From Desulfobacula sp. (GTDB lineage Bacteria > Desulfobacterota > Desulfobacteria > Desulfobacterales > Desulfobacteraceae), in the NCBI GenBank assembly GCA_028280105.1, contig JANQML010000179.1, forward strand, positions 1-64,000: 64,000 nt of DNA. The letters are read 5' to 3'. Position numbers and translations under genes: made by a program. Below the pieces are notes generated by a model that saw only the letters and a program-made list of their open reading frames with translations, ran no database searches and was not told the origin of the DNA. Shown one piece after another: positions 9,244 to 19,076 of the stretch. Each line of letters opens with the position of its first letter. Position 1 is the stretch's first letter.

Positions 9244-10137
9244 ATGACAATGACACCCATCCCCCAAACCGAATTTGACGATCTTTCACTGGTCCGCCAG
9301 GGCAAGGTGAGAGATATCTTTGATTCTGAAGACGGATTGCTGATGGTCACCACGGACCGGTTGTCCGCATTTGACGTTGTATTGCCGGATATTATTCCGG
9401 ACAAGGGAAAAGTGCTGAATCAGATATCTGTTTTCTGGTTCAATCATATGGCGTCCATTGTCGGCAACCATCTGATTACAACCGATCTGTCTCAATATCC
9501 GGATGAGTTCAAACCCCACAGCCAGGCCCTTGAGAAACGGTCCATGCTGGTGAAGAAAGCCCGGCCCGTGGCTGTTGAATGCATCGTCCGGGGATATATT
9601 TCCGGGTCTGGATGGCGGTCCTACCTCAAAGACGGGCATGTCTGCGGCATTGAACTGCCCAAAGGACTGAAAGAATCGGACAGGCTTGAATCCCCGTTGT
9701 TCACGCCTTCGACAAAGGCTGAAGTCGGGGATCATGATATCAATATCTCATTTGAACAGACCATTGATATTCTTGGAAAAGAAAAGGCGGAAAAACTGAA
9801 GGAACTGAGCCTTTCGCTTTATCAGAAAGGGGCGGAATATGCGCTGTCCAAAGGGATTATTATTGCAGACACCAAGTTTGAATTCGGAATGCTGGACAAT
9901 GAAATTATTTTAATCGATGAAATTCTGACACCGGATTCATCCCGTTTCTGGCCCCTGGATACCTATGAACCCGGCAAAGGCCAAAAGAGTTTTGACAAAC
10001 AATATGTGCGGGACTGGCTGGTGGCGTCCGGGTGGGATAAAAGACCCCCGGGACCCAGGCTGCCGCCGGATATCATCCAACATACCTCGGACTCGTACAA
10101 AGAGATATACAAACGGCTGACAGGTGAAGATGTCTGA
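9244..10137 (+). CDS. purC: Phosphoribosylaminoimidazole-succinocarboxamide synthase
   Basis: QGKVRDIF, TTDRLSAFDVVLPD, VECIVRGYISGSGW, ADTKFEFG, DEILTPDSSRFWP. Confidence 0.96.
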   Translation: MTMTPIPQTEFDDLSLVRQGKVRDIFDSEDGLLMVTTDRLSAFDVVLPDIIPDKGKVLNQISVFWFNHMASIVGNHLITTDLSQYPDEFKPHSQALEKRSMLVKKARPVAVECIVRGYISGSGWRSYLKDGHVCGIELPKGLKESDRLESPLFTPSTKAEVGDHDINISFEQTIDILGKEKAEKLKELSLSLYQKGAEYALSKGIIIADTKFEFGMLDNEIILIDEILTPDSSRFWPLDTYEPGKGQKSFDKQYVRDWLVASGWDKRPPGPRLPPDIIQHTSDSYKEIYKRLTGEDV

Positions 10138-11119
10138 TTCTTTTTGCCGGATTGACGTCTCTGATATTGATTTGACCGATCGCCGGTACGACATCGGCTC
10201 GACTCCTGGCGGTCAACAGAATCAAAAGATTGACAAAGCATACATAGAGACACTTTCCAGATCGATTCACGCCTTGGGCCCGGCGTCTCCCCCGATTGTC
10301 CGGCAGGAGGCGGACAGATATATTCTTATATCCGGATTTAACCGGGTGAAAGCCTTGTCTTTAAACAGCTCAAAAACCGTTTGGGTATTAAAAGTCGATC
10401 CTGAAATATCTGAACTGGATTGCCTGAAACGGGCCATTGCCGTCAAAGCATTTAACCTGCCCCTGTTACCGTTTGAACTGATCCGTGCCGTCACCCTGCT
10501 CTCTGGTTTTCTCTCCTCCCGGGAGATCTGCGATCAGGCCCCTTTGCTTTTTAATATGGTGTTAAACCGGGGATATATCGATCAGCTCAATGAGATTGCC
10601 GAGCTTCCGGACCCGGCATTGGCTCTGATTCAAGCCGACCGGTTATCGGTGAAAGCGGCCAAAAAATTATTGGATTTCCCCGGGGAGGAGATCCGGATAT
10701 TTTTATCGATTTTTGAATGCCTGAATGTTTCCAGCAGCAAACAGCTTGAGATGATTCTGTTTTTAAAGGAGATTGCGGCAAGGGATAAAATCAGCCTCAG
10801 GGATGCAAGTTTCCAATTGAACCTTTCGCAAATACTGGGTGACGGGTCGACAGACGCGGCAGCCAAGCTCCGTCAAATAAGGGAAAAATTGTATTCAGCG
10901 CGGTTCCCTGAATTATCAAAAAAATACACCCGTGTTCAACAGGCCGTCCAATCATTAAAACTGGGAAAGGGCATCAAATTCACACCGCCTGAAAATTTTG
11001 AACATTCCTCGTACACCCTCAGTTTTCAGTCGGACAGCCTGGAAGATTTTCTGGCAAAGGTTTCCCGGATCAGCCAATGTGCCAAGGGCGATGCCTTTAA
11101 AGAGATTTTTGACCCATGA
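10124..11119 (+). CDS. ParB/Sulfiredoxin-like N-terminal domain protein
   Basis: SRSIHALGPASPPIVRQEADRYILISGFNRVKAL resembles ParB N-terminal domain; overlaps purC and the next CDS. Confidence 0.7.
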   Translation: MKMSDSFCRIDVSDIDLTDRRYDIGSTPGGQQNQKIDKAYIETLSRSIHALGPASPPIVRQEADRYILISGFNRVKALSLNSSKTVWVLKVDPEISELDCLKRAIAVKAFNLPLLPFELIRAVTLLSGFLSSREICDQAPLLFNMVLNRGYIDQLNEIAELPDPALALIQADRLSVKAAKKLLDFPGEEIRIFLSIFECLNVSSSKQLEMILFLKEIAARDKISLRDASFQLNLSQILGDGSTDAAAKLRQIREKLYSARFPELSKKYTRVQQAVQSLKLGKGIKFTPPENFEHSSYTLSFQSDSLEDFLAKVSRISQCAKGDAFKEIFDP

Positions 11120-12225
11120 AGATTGAGACGCTTTTTATCGACCGGTCCATCCCGAGGGATGAAGAAGTTGACTATATTCTGTCCCGGCTGGCACCGGCGC
11201 CTCAAACCGTAGATTCCAGCCGGGTGGTTTACGATCATATCAATCAGGCAGCAGATCCGATTTTGACGGCTAAAAAGACCCTTTACATTACCCGGAACAG
11301 AGGGGCTGTGATTAAGGAATGCCCCGGGACCTGCGAATATACCTGCTGTGATTACACCATTCTCCATTCCGGCACCTTTTGCACCATGGACTGCTCGTAC
11401 TGTATTCTCCAGGCCTATTTTCATCCCCCGGTGCTCCGGTATTTTGCAGGTCTTGACATGTTGAAACAGGCGCTTGACCGGGTATTTAAACAGGAAAAGA
11501 TATTCCGGATCGGCACCGGCGAATATACCGATTCCCTGATCTGGGAACCGGTCAGCCTGCTGCCGCGGTTTCTGGTTGACACCTTTTCCGGGCAAGACAA
11601 CTGCCTGCTGGAACTCAAGACCAAGACCGTCCATATCGATTCTCTGCTGGGCCTGGATCATAACCGGAATACCGTATTGGCCTGGTCGGTGAACACACCG
11701 GAAATCATCCGGTCCGAAGAAAAGGGAACCGCCTCATTATCCGCCCGGTTGAAAGCAGCCCAAAAGGCGGAGGCTGCCGGGTATCCACTGGCATTCCACT
11801 TTGATCCGGTGGTGATCTACCCCGGATGTGAAACCGGTTATTTACGTGTCATCCGATCGATTTTCACCCATGTTAACCCTGAAAATATTGTCTGGATCAG
11901 CATCGGCACATTCCGGTTTATGCCGAAACTCAAACCGATTATTGAACAGCGGTTTCGCGATTCCACCATCTGTTACGGTGAATTCATCCCCGGGCTGGAC
12001 AATAAGATGCGGTATTTTAAACCCCTGCGGCTCTCCATTTATCAAGCAATGGTATCTGAAATCAAAAGAATCGCCCCGGATGTGTTTGTTTATTTTTGTA
12101 TGGAAGACCGTGAGATCTGGCAAAAAACGATGAACTTTTTTCCTGAAAACGACGGTGAGCTGGGATGTTTACTGGATAAAAGCGCAGCAAGGCATTGCGG
12201 CTTAAATAACCGGTATTTAAAATAA
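11116..12225 (+). CDS. SPL-family radical SAM protein (spore photoproduct lyase-like)
   Basis: CTMDCSYCILQAYF radical SAM CxxxCxxC cluster; RIGTGEYTDSL, FHFDPVV. Confidence 0.85.
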   Translation: MKIETLFIDRSIPRDEEVDYILSRLAPAPQTVDSSRVVYDHINQAADPILTAKKTLYITRNRGAVIKECPGTCEYTCCDYTILHSGTFCTMDCSYCILQAYFHPPVLRYFAGLDMLKQALDRVFKQEKIFRIGTGEYTDSLIWEPVSLLPRFLVDTFSGQDNCLLELKTKTVHIDSLLGLDHNRNTVLAWSVNTPEIIRSEEKGTASLSARLKAAQKAEAAGYPLAFHFDPVVIYPGCETGYLRVIRSIFTHVNPENIVWISIGTFRFMPKLKPIIEQRFRDSTICYGEFIPGLDNKMRYFKPLRLSIYQAMVSEIKRIAPDVFVYFCMEDREIWQKTMNFFPENDGELGCLLDKSAARHCGLNNRYLK

Positions 12226-12269
12226 AACCATGGTCAACACGCTGCTTTTTTTAATAATAAACCCATACC

Positions 12270-13001
12270 GTGATCCGAACGGGCAGGTGTGATGTGATCC
12301 GGCATGCTGTTTCCATTTTTCTCTGGGCCGTCGGGTCTCTATTCTTTATCCCTGTCTTTTTCATCGTTGTCTTATCAATTTTCTTTTTGCCGCGGAAAAA
12401 AACCGCTGACATCTCGCGAATTCTGTCCCGTATCCTGATCCGGTTGATGGGAATCCGGCTCAAGGTCTCCGGACAGGGGGGTATTCAACCGGGCCGCCGC
12501 TACCTGATCATGGGCAATCACCAAAGTCTTTTTGATCTCTTTGTTATTCCGGCTGCCATCCCGGTCTGTTTTGTCGGTGTTGAGGCGGCCCGTCATTTTT
12601 CTTATCCGATTTTCGGGTATCTGATCAAAAAATGGGGCAATATTCCGATCCAGAGAAAGAATTTAAAACAGGCCAGGGAGAGTCTCAGGATTGCCGCGAA
12701 AACCATTGAGGCGGGGATGAACATTGTTATTTTACCGGAGGGCGGACGAACGCTGACCGGTAAAATGAAACCGTTTAAAAAAGGTCCGTTCCATCTGGCC
12801 AAAGCGGCCGGAGCCGATATCCTGCCTTACGGGGTCAAGGGGCTCTATCAATACAATAAAAAGGGAAGTTATCTCTTAACCCCGGGTGAGGTGGTTGTTA
12901 CCATCGGTCCGCCGGTGTCCTACGAAAAGATTAAGGACTATTCAGTTGAAGAATTGCGGGATCTGATATTTGAAACCATAGAAGAGTTAAGCCGATCCTG
13001 A
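12270..13001 (+). CDS. plsC: 1-acyl-sn-glycerol-3-phosphate acyltransferase
   Basis: NHQSLFD (HX4D) and PEGGRT motifs; hydrophobic N-terminus. Confidence 0.88.
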   Translation: MIRTGRCDVIRHAVSIFLWAVGSLFFIPVFFIVVLSIFFLPRKKTADISRILSRILIRLMGIRLKVSGQGGIQPGRRYLIMGNHQSLFDLFVIPAAIPVCFVGVEAARHFSYPIFGYLIKKWGNIPIQRKNLKQARESLRIAAKTIEAGMNIVILPEGGRTLTGKMKPFKKGPFHLAKAAGADILPYGVKGLYQYNKKGSYLLTPGEVVVTIGPPVSYEKIKDYSVEELRDLIFETIEELSRS

Positions 13002-13040
13002 TGTTGCAAGACCTGATTGCAGCATCAGGGTGCAAAATAA

Positions 13041-13073
13041 AACCGGATTTGGAATTTAATCCCAAATCCGGTT
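13041..13073. terminator. Stem-loop between convergent plsC and EF-G-like genes
   Basis: aaccggatttgg-N8/9-ccaaatccggtt. Confidence 0.7.
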
Positions 13074-13142
13074 GTAATCAAATCAATGCGGTTGAATACG
13101 GTTTGGCTGTTTTGAATCGGTTAACGCAAATTCAAAACGGTT

Positions 13143-15218
13143 TTATTTTGCCTCTTCTTTTTCCGCATTCACCCGTTCAATGACTTTTTTGGCAAGGTCC
13201 GGCGGAACGGTATCATATTGTTCAAATTCCATGGTAAAGGTTCCCCGGCCGCCGGTCATCGAACTGAGATCCGGTGCATACCGAAGCATTTCCGCCATGG
13301 GAACATGGGCGTTAATGATCTGTTTGTCATCTTCGGAATCCATCCCCAGGACGCGTCCGCGCCGTGAATTCAGATCTCCCATGATATCCCCGGTGCTGTC
13401 ATCCGGTACCTTGACCGCCACCCGCATGATGGGTTCCAGAAGGGTTGCTTTGGCGTCTTGCGCGGCCTTTTTAAATGCCAGGATTCCGGCCATCTTAAAT
13501 GCCATTTCAGAGGAGTCCACCGAGTGGTAGGAGCCGAAGTCAACAATCACCCTGAAATCCACACAGGGAAACCCGGCCAGGATACCGGTCTGGGATGCTT
13601 CTCTGACGCCGGCTTCAACGGCAGGGATATAATTTTTGGGAATAACACCGCCCACGATTTCATCAACAAACTCAAATCCGGAACCGGTGACAAGGGGTTC
13701 AAGCCGGATCCAGCAGTCACCGTACTGGCCATGGCCGCCGGATTGTTTCTTGTGCTTGCCCTGAACCCGGACCTTTTTCTTAAAGGTTTCACGGTAGGCA
13801 ACCTTGGGGGTCTCAATGCTCATCCCCACATTGAATTTTCTTTGTATTTTATCTGCCGTTACCTCGATATGGACCAGGCCGCGTCCGGAGAGAACGGTCT
13901 GTTTGGTCTCTTCATTTCTTTCCAGCTTGAGGCCCGTATCCTCTTCAAGAATCTTTCGGATGGCTTCATGAATCTTATCTTCATCTGCCTTGGATTTGGG
14001 CGAGATGGCAAAAGAGATAACCGGCGGCATGGGCTGGGGTGCGGGAATCTGAATTTCCCGGCCGGCAGTGAGCGTATCACCGGTCAGGGTATTTTTCAGT
14101 TTGGCAACGGCAACAATGGAACCGGGTACGGCAGCGGTGATGTTCTTCTGTTCCTTACCCGCAATTTCAAGGAGTTGGGAGAACCGTTCCTTGCCGTCTT
14201 TGGTGACGTTGACGATATTGCCCTCTTTTCCCAATGTTCCGGAAATGACCCTGAAAAGAGAGAGCCTGCCGGCATAGGGATCGACAATGGTATTAAATAC
14301 AAACCCGCAGAATTCCCCATCCGGATCCGGAGAAATCACCACTTCTTCGCCATCGGCATCTGTTGCGATCCAATCCCCGCGATCCAGGGGAGACGGCATA
14401 AAGTCGTTTATAAAATCGGAAACAATGTCCACGCCGATCAGTTTAGTGGCGGACGCACAGATGGCCGGGTAGAACTCGGCATCAAGAATCCCCTGGCGGA
14501 AGGTGTTTTTTAATTCGTCTTCAGAGATCTCTTCGCCTTCCAGATATTTTTCAAGCAGATCATCGTTCAGTTCTGCGATATTTTCAACAAACTCTTCTTT
14601 GGCCATTTCAATATTTTCGGCCATATCTGCAGGAACGTCAACCTGGGAAGCGTTTCCGTCCGCATCATATTCAAAGGCTTTACCGGTGATAATATTGACA
14701 AATCCCTTAAAATTCTCTTCAGATCCGATGGGGTGGCATATGGGTACGATTTTCTTTTTCAGGGCGGTTTTGGACGCATCTACTGCCGTGTTAAAATCGG
14801 CGCGTTCGCGATCCAGTTTATTGATGATGGCAAACCCGGGCAGGTTGTATTCAATGGCACTGGCCGCCGCTTCTTCGGTCATTGCGGAAGGGCCGCCGAC
14901 CCCGTCGATGATAAATGCCATACAATCGGCGACAGGGAAACAGGTTTTTGCAGCTGAGAAAAAGTTCTGGTCACCCGGCGTATCCATCAAAGTAATCGTA
15001 TGCTTATTATGGGTAAACTTAATAAACGATGTATTAATACTCTGTTGCTTTTTGGTTTCTTCGGGTTGAAAATCCATGACGGTATTGCCTTCTTCAACCT
15101 TGCCAAGCCGTTTGGTAACGCCTGCTTTGAATAACATAGCCTCAGCAAGAGTTGTCTTGCCCGCACCTCCATGTCCGGCTAAAGCCACATTTCTCATGGT
15201 TTTAATCTCTTCGCTCAT
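13143..15218 (-). CDS. Elongation factor G family protein (EF-G paralog)
   Basis: GHGGAGKTTLAEAML P-loop, DTPGDQNF, NKLDRE, EF-G domains III-V (GHGQYGDCWIRLEP); no str operon neighbours. Confidence 0.9.
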   Translation of the reverse strand: MSEEIKTMRNVALAGHGGAGKTTLAEAMLFKAGVTKRLGKVEEGNTVMDFQPEETKKQQSINTSFIKFTHNKHTITLMDTPGDQNFFSAAKTCFPVADCMAFIIDGVGGPSAMTEEAAASAIEYNLPGFAIINKLDRERADFNTAVDASKTALKKKIVPICHPIGSEENFKGFVNIITGKAFEYDADGNASQVDVPADMAENIEMAKEEFVENIAELNDDLLEKYLEGEEISEDELKNTFRQGILDAEFYPAICASATKLIGVDIVSDFINDFMPSPLDRGDWIATDADGEEVVISPDPDGEFCGFVFNTIVDPYAGRLSLFRVISGTLGKEGNIVNVTKDGKERFSQLLEIAGKEQKNITAAVPGSIVAVAKLKNTLTGDTLTAGREIQIPAPQPMPPVISFAISPKSKADEDKIHEAIRKILEEDTGLKLERNEETKQTVLSGRGLVHIEVTADKIQRKFNVGMSIETPKVAYRETFKKKVRVQGKHKKQSGGHGQYGDCWIRLEPLVTGSGFEFVDEIVGGVIPKNYIPAVEAGVREASQTGILAGFPCVDFRVIVDFGSYHSVDSSEMAFKMAGILAFKKAAQDAKATLLEPIMRVAVKVPDDSTGDIMGDLNSRRGRVLGMDSEDDKQIINAHVPMAEMLRYAPDLSSMTGGRGTFTMEFEQYDTVPPDLAKKVIERVNAEKEEAK

Positions 15219-15299
15219 TACTGCTCCTTATCAACAATTAATAAAAAAGTTATAAATAGATAATCGAATTTTAATAAAATTCATAGTGTTATTTTAATT

Positions 15300-16040
15300 T
15301 TATTTGTATTTTAACCGAATCACGTATTCCCTGTTCCCCTTTGGCCCGAGAATCGGGGAAGGGATCACCGGACCGACGGCATAGCCGCTCTCTTTGAAAA
15401 AGGCGGAGATGTCGCTGATCACCTCTTTTCTGACTTCGGGATCTTTAATAACACCACCCTTGCCGATTTTGTCTTTGCCCGCCTCAAACTGGGGTTTGAT
15501 CAGGGCCAATATCAATGTCCCGGACCGCATAAACTTTTCAGCCGCCGGAATCACCGTTTTTAAAGAGATAAACGAGGTGTCTGCAACCACCAGATCCACC
15601 CGTTTGTTTATGGTTTCAAATGTCATATGCCGGATATTGGTCCGCTCGATAACCACCACCCGGGGATCCTGCCTCAACCGCCAGTCGAGCTGGCCATACC
15701 CCACATCCACGCTATAGACCTTTGATGCGCCGTATTGAAGCAGACAGTCGGTAAATCCCCCGGTGGACGCACCGATATCCAGGCATGTCATGCCGGCAAC
15801 ATCCACCGGCATCTCTTTTAATGCCGTTTCAAGTTTGAGACCGCCCCGGCTGACAAAGGGGTTGTCATCCTGCCTGACGATAATCTTCTGATCCGGATGG
15901 ATCCGGGTTCCGGGTTTGTCAATGACGGTCTCATCCACCAGGACTTTACCGGACATGATCATTGTCTGTGCCCGCTGCCTGGATTGGATCAGGCCCAGTT
16001 CCACCAGCAGGGTATCGATCCGCTTTTTTTTCTGTTTGGG
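15300..16040 (-). CDS. tlyA: TlyA-family rRNA 2'-O-methyltransferase / hemolysin
   Basis: S4 domain (KKKRIDTLLVELGLIQSRQRAQTMIMSGKVLVDE), CLDIGASTGGFTDCLLQYGA; homology extends upstream of the track ATG to near 16040, exact start unclear. Confidence 0.88.
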   Translation of the reverse strand, partial: PKQKKKRIDTLLVELGLIQSRQRAQTMIMSGKVLVDETVIDKPGTRIHPDQKIIVRQDDNPFVSRGGLKLETALKEMPVDVAGMTCLDIGASTGGFTDCLLQYGASKVYSVDVGYGQLDWRLRQDPRVVVIERTNIRHMTFETINKRVDLVVADTSFISLKTVIPAAEKFMRSGTLILALIKPQFEAGKDKIGKGGVIKDPEVRKEVISDISAFFKESGYAVGPVIPSPILGPKGNREYVIRLKYK

Positions 16041-16044
16041 CGGG

Positions 16045-17925
16045 TTAATCGGACAACCCTTTCATTTTCACGGCAGCCCGGATGATGGCGGTATGGTCGA
16101 TGCCGTATTCCTTTTGCAAGATCTTTTGGGGGCCGTGCTCGACAAATCTGTCTTCAATCCCGATCCGTTTCAGGCTGAAATCGGTCAGGCCGCCGTCAAT
16201 GAGGACTTCCAGTACCGCCGATCCAAAACCGCCGTCAAGAACATGTTCCTCAATGGTAATGATCTGTTTGATCTTTGAGGCATGGGCCAGAATCAGATCC
16301 GAATCAATGGGCTTGACAAACCGGGCATTGAGGATGGTGGCGCTGATTCCCTTTTCTTCCAGATCGTCGGCAGCCTTAATCGCCTCACAGACCGATTTGC
16401 CGATGCCGATCAACAGAATATCGTCTCCCTCCCGGACCACGCACCCTTTGCCGATTTCCACGGGACAGGGGCTGGGGTCAATCTGGGCGCCCATGCCGAT
16501 GCCCCGGGGATAACGGATGGCAGCCGGCCCGTCATGATCCAGGGCCGTGACCAGCATCCGTGCCAGTTCGTTTTCATCTTTGGGTGCCATAATGGTCATA
16601 TTCGGCATACACCGCAGGTACGAGTAATCAAAAAGGCCGTGGTGGGTGGGGCCGTCTTCACCGACAATGCCGCCCCTGTCCAGGGCAAAAACAACCGGGT
16701 AGGCATCGATACAGACATCGTGCAGGATCTGGTCAAAGGCCCGTTGTAAAAACGTCGAATAGATGGCCACAACCGGCCGCAGCCCTTTGGAAGCCAGGCC
16801 TGCCGCAAAGGTAACCGCATGCTGTTCCGCAATCCCGACATCAAAAAACCGGTCCGGAAACTCATTGGAAAACTCCACCAAGCCGGTTCCCTCCGGCATG
16901 GCAGCCGTAACGGCAACGATCTTTTCGTTGGTTCTCGCAAGTCTCAGCATCTGATGGCCAAAGACCTGGGTATATGTGGGGACCGGATTCAGGCTTTTCT
17001 GGCTCTTACCCGTTGCTATGCTGAATGCGCCCACACCGTGAAAGTAGACCGGATTTTTTTCCGCCGGGGGATACCCTTTTCCCTTTTTGGTTGTAACATG
17101 CAGGAGTACCGGATCCTTCGGGTCTTTAATGTTGGACAGGATATCGATCAGATGATCAAGGTTATGGCCGTCAATCGGCCCGAAGTAGTCAAAGTCAAAG
17201 GCTTCGAAAAGCATTCCGGGCGTGACAAAGGTTTTAAAGGATTCTTCGGAGCGTTTGGCAATTTGATAGATGTCATCCCCGATCTTTGGTAATGATTTTA
17301 AAAATGCACCGAACTGATTCCTCATGGTCTGCAGGTACCGGGCGGAGAAAGTGCGGCTCAAAAAGGAGGAGAGGGCGCCGACGTTTGGGGAGATGGACAT
17401 ATCATTTTCATTGAGAATGACAATGGCCCCGTGTTTCAGATCCCCGGTCTGATTGAGCCCCTCATATGCCAGGCCGGCCGTTAAAGACCCGTCACCGATG
17501 ACGGAAATAACATTGGCATCCTCCCGGTTTAAGTGGTTTCCGCAGCAGACCCCCAGTCCCGCGGATATGGAGGTGGAGGAGTGCCCCACGGTAAATCCGT
17601 CGTATTCACTCTCTTTGGTTTTTAAAAAACCAGAGATGCCCTTATGCTGTCTCAATGTATCAAAAGACGCATTTCTCCCGGTCAGAAGTTTGTGTGCATA
17701 GGCTTGATGCCCCACATCCCAGATCAGGGTATCTTTGGGCAGATCAAAGACATAGTGGATGGCAATGGTTAATTCCACGGCTCCCAGGCTGGAAGCCAGG
17801 TGACCGCCGGTTTTTGAAACCACATCGATAATTCTGTTTCGAATTTCCTGGGCAAGCTGCGGCAGTTCTGACCGTGATAATTGTTTAACATCCGCAGGTG
17901 TACGGATCTGTTCAAGAAAAGTCAA
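16045..17925 (-). CDS. dxs: 1-deoxy-D-xylulose-5-phosphate synthase
   Basis: ELPQLAQEIRNRI, GHQAYAHKLLTGR, GDGSLTAGLAYEGLN, GEDGPTHHGLFD. Confidence 0.96.
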   Translation of the reverse strand: MTFLEQIRTPADVKQLSRSELPQLAQEIRNRIIDVVSKTGGHLASSLGAVELTIAIHYVFDLPKDTLIWDVGHQAYAHKLLTGRNASFDTLRQHKGISGFLKTKESEYDGFTVGHSSTSISAGLGVCCGNHLNREDANVISVIGDGSLTAGLAYEGLNQTGDLKHGAIVILNENDMSISPNVGALSSFLSRTFSARYLQTMRNQFGAFLKSLPKIGDDIYQIAKRSEESFKTFVTPGMLFEAFDFDYFGPIDGHNLDHLIDILSNIKDPKDPVLLHVTTKKGKGYPPAEKNPVYFHGVGAFSIATGKSQKSLNPVPTYTQVFGHQMLRLARTNEKIVAVTAAMPEGTGLVEFSNEFPDRFFDVGIAEQHAVTFAAGLASKGLRPVVAIYSTFLQRAFDQILHDVCIDAYPVVFALDRGGIVGEDGPTHHGLFDYSYLRCMPNMTIMAPKDENELARMLVTALDHDGPAAIRYPRGIGMGAQIDPSPCPVEIGKGCVVREGDDILLIGIGKSVCEAIKAADDLEEKGISATILNARFVKPIDSDLILAHASKIKQIITIEEHVLDGGFGSAVLEVLIDGGLTDFSLKRIGIEDRFVEHGPQKILQKEYGIDHTAIIRAAVKMKGLSD

Positions 17926-17946
17926 TGGATTGCAACCCCATATAAT

Positions 17947-18849
17947 TTAATGGTCTCTGTTAATAATATAATCGGCTATCTGTATCAGCGGCCCGGCTGC
18001 TGCGTCAAACCGGGACAGGCAGTCCTTGGCCTCCGCCACCAGGCTGCGGGCGAATTTTTTGGACCGGTCCAGCCCGATGACGGCCGGAAAGGTCATCTTA
18101 TCATGGGCCCGGTCAGACCCCACTGCCTTGCCCAGGATTTTCGGATCCCCTTCCACATTCAGGATATCATCAGCAACCTGAAACGCCAGCCCTATTTTTT
18201 CTGCATAACCGACCAGGCTTTGAATCTGATCCTCCTGTGCTGAGACACTGACGGCACCGGATTCCACACTGACGATGATCATCTCCCCGGTTTTTTTTGC
18301 GTGTATCTGCTTGAGATGATCCAGTGCATCATCCCGGCTGCCGCTGTAGGACTGCATATCAAGCATCTGTCCTTCAACCATGCCGTGCAGGCCCGATGCC
18401 CGGGCCAGTTTTGAAATCAACTTCAGACGGACCGGTTCGTCCGGGTAATCGTCAAACAGGGAACCCGGGTCTGAAACAAGGGTGAATGCATGGGTCAGCA
18501 GGGCATCTCCGGCAAGAATGGCGACCGCTTCTGAAAATTGCCTGTGGCAGGTGGGCACTCCCCGCCGCAGATCATCATTGTCCATACCCGGCAGATCATC
18601 ATGGATCAGAGAATAGGTATGGACCATTTCAATGGCACATCCCACGGGCAGGGCAGGGCGGAAATCTTTCCCGCATGCCTGGGCCGCGGCAATGGACAGG
18701 ATCGGGCGCAACCGTTTCCCTCCGGCCATCAGCGAATGGCGCATGGCCCGGATCAGTATCCGGTCCCGGTCAAATTCATCCAAAATCCGTGTCAGGCAAC
18801 CATTGATCAGGTCCTGGTTCTTTTTGATATATGTTTTCAGATCAGCCAT
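17947..18849 (-). CDS. ispA: Farnesyl/geranyl diphosphate synthase (polyprenyl synthetase)
   Basis: DDLPGMDND (first Asp-rich) and QVADDILNVEGD (second Asp-rich). Confidence 0.94.
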   Translation of the reverse strand: MADLKTYIKKNQDLINGCLTRILDEFDRDRILIRAMRHSLMAGGKRLRPILSIAAAQACGKDFRPALPVGCAIEMVHTYSLIHDDLPGMDNDDLRRGVPTCHRQFSEAVAILAGDALLTHAFTLVSDPGSLFDDYPDEPVRLKLISKLARASGLHGMVEGQMLDMQSYSGSRDDALDHLKQIHAKKTGEMIIVSVESGAVSVSAQEDQIQSLVGYAEKIGLAFQVADDILNVEGDPKILGKAVGSDRAHDKMTFPAVIGLDRSKKFARSLVAEAKDCLSRFDAAAGPLIQIADYIINRDH

Positions 18850-18851
18850 TT

Positions 18852-19076
18852 TTATTCTTCAAACAGGGTTGGTTTGTCTGAAGACGTTTCTCCCGGTGTT
18901 AAGAGCGATATTTTTTTTTCGGTTTTATCCAGCAGATCGAGACAATATTTGGATTGTTTGATGCCGGCCTCATACTGCTTGACCGCCTCTTCAAGCGGCA
19001 GTTCCCCGGATTCCATCCGTTTGACAATCTCCTCCAGTTCCTTTAATGCCTGGTCAAATGTTTTCTTTTTAGCCAT
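18852..19076 (-). CDS. xseB: Exodeoxyribonuclease VII small subunit
   Basis: FDQALKELEEIVKRMESGELPLEEAVKQYEAGIK. Confidence 0.95.
   Translation of the reverse strand: MAKKKTFDQALKELEEIVKRMESGELPLEEAVKQYEAGIKQSKYCLDLLDKTEKKISLLTPGETSSDKPTLFEE

Noticed and set aside
13458-14513. 351-aa plus-strand ORF opposite the EF-G-like gene
   Set aside because: Shadow ORF antisense to a well-supported CDS; low-complexity composition and no recognisable domain.
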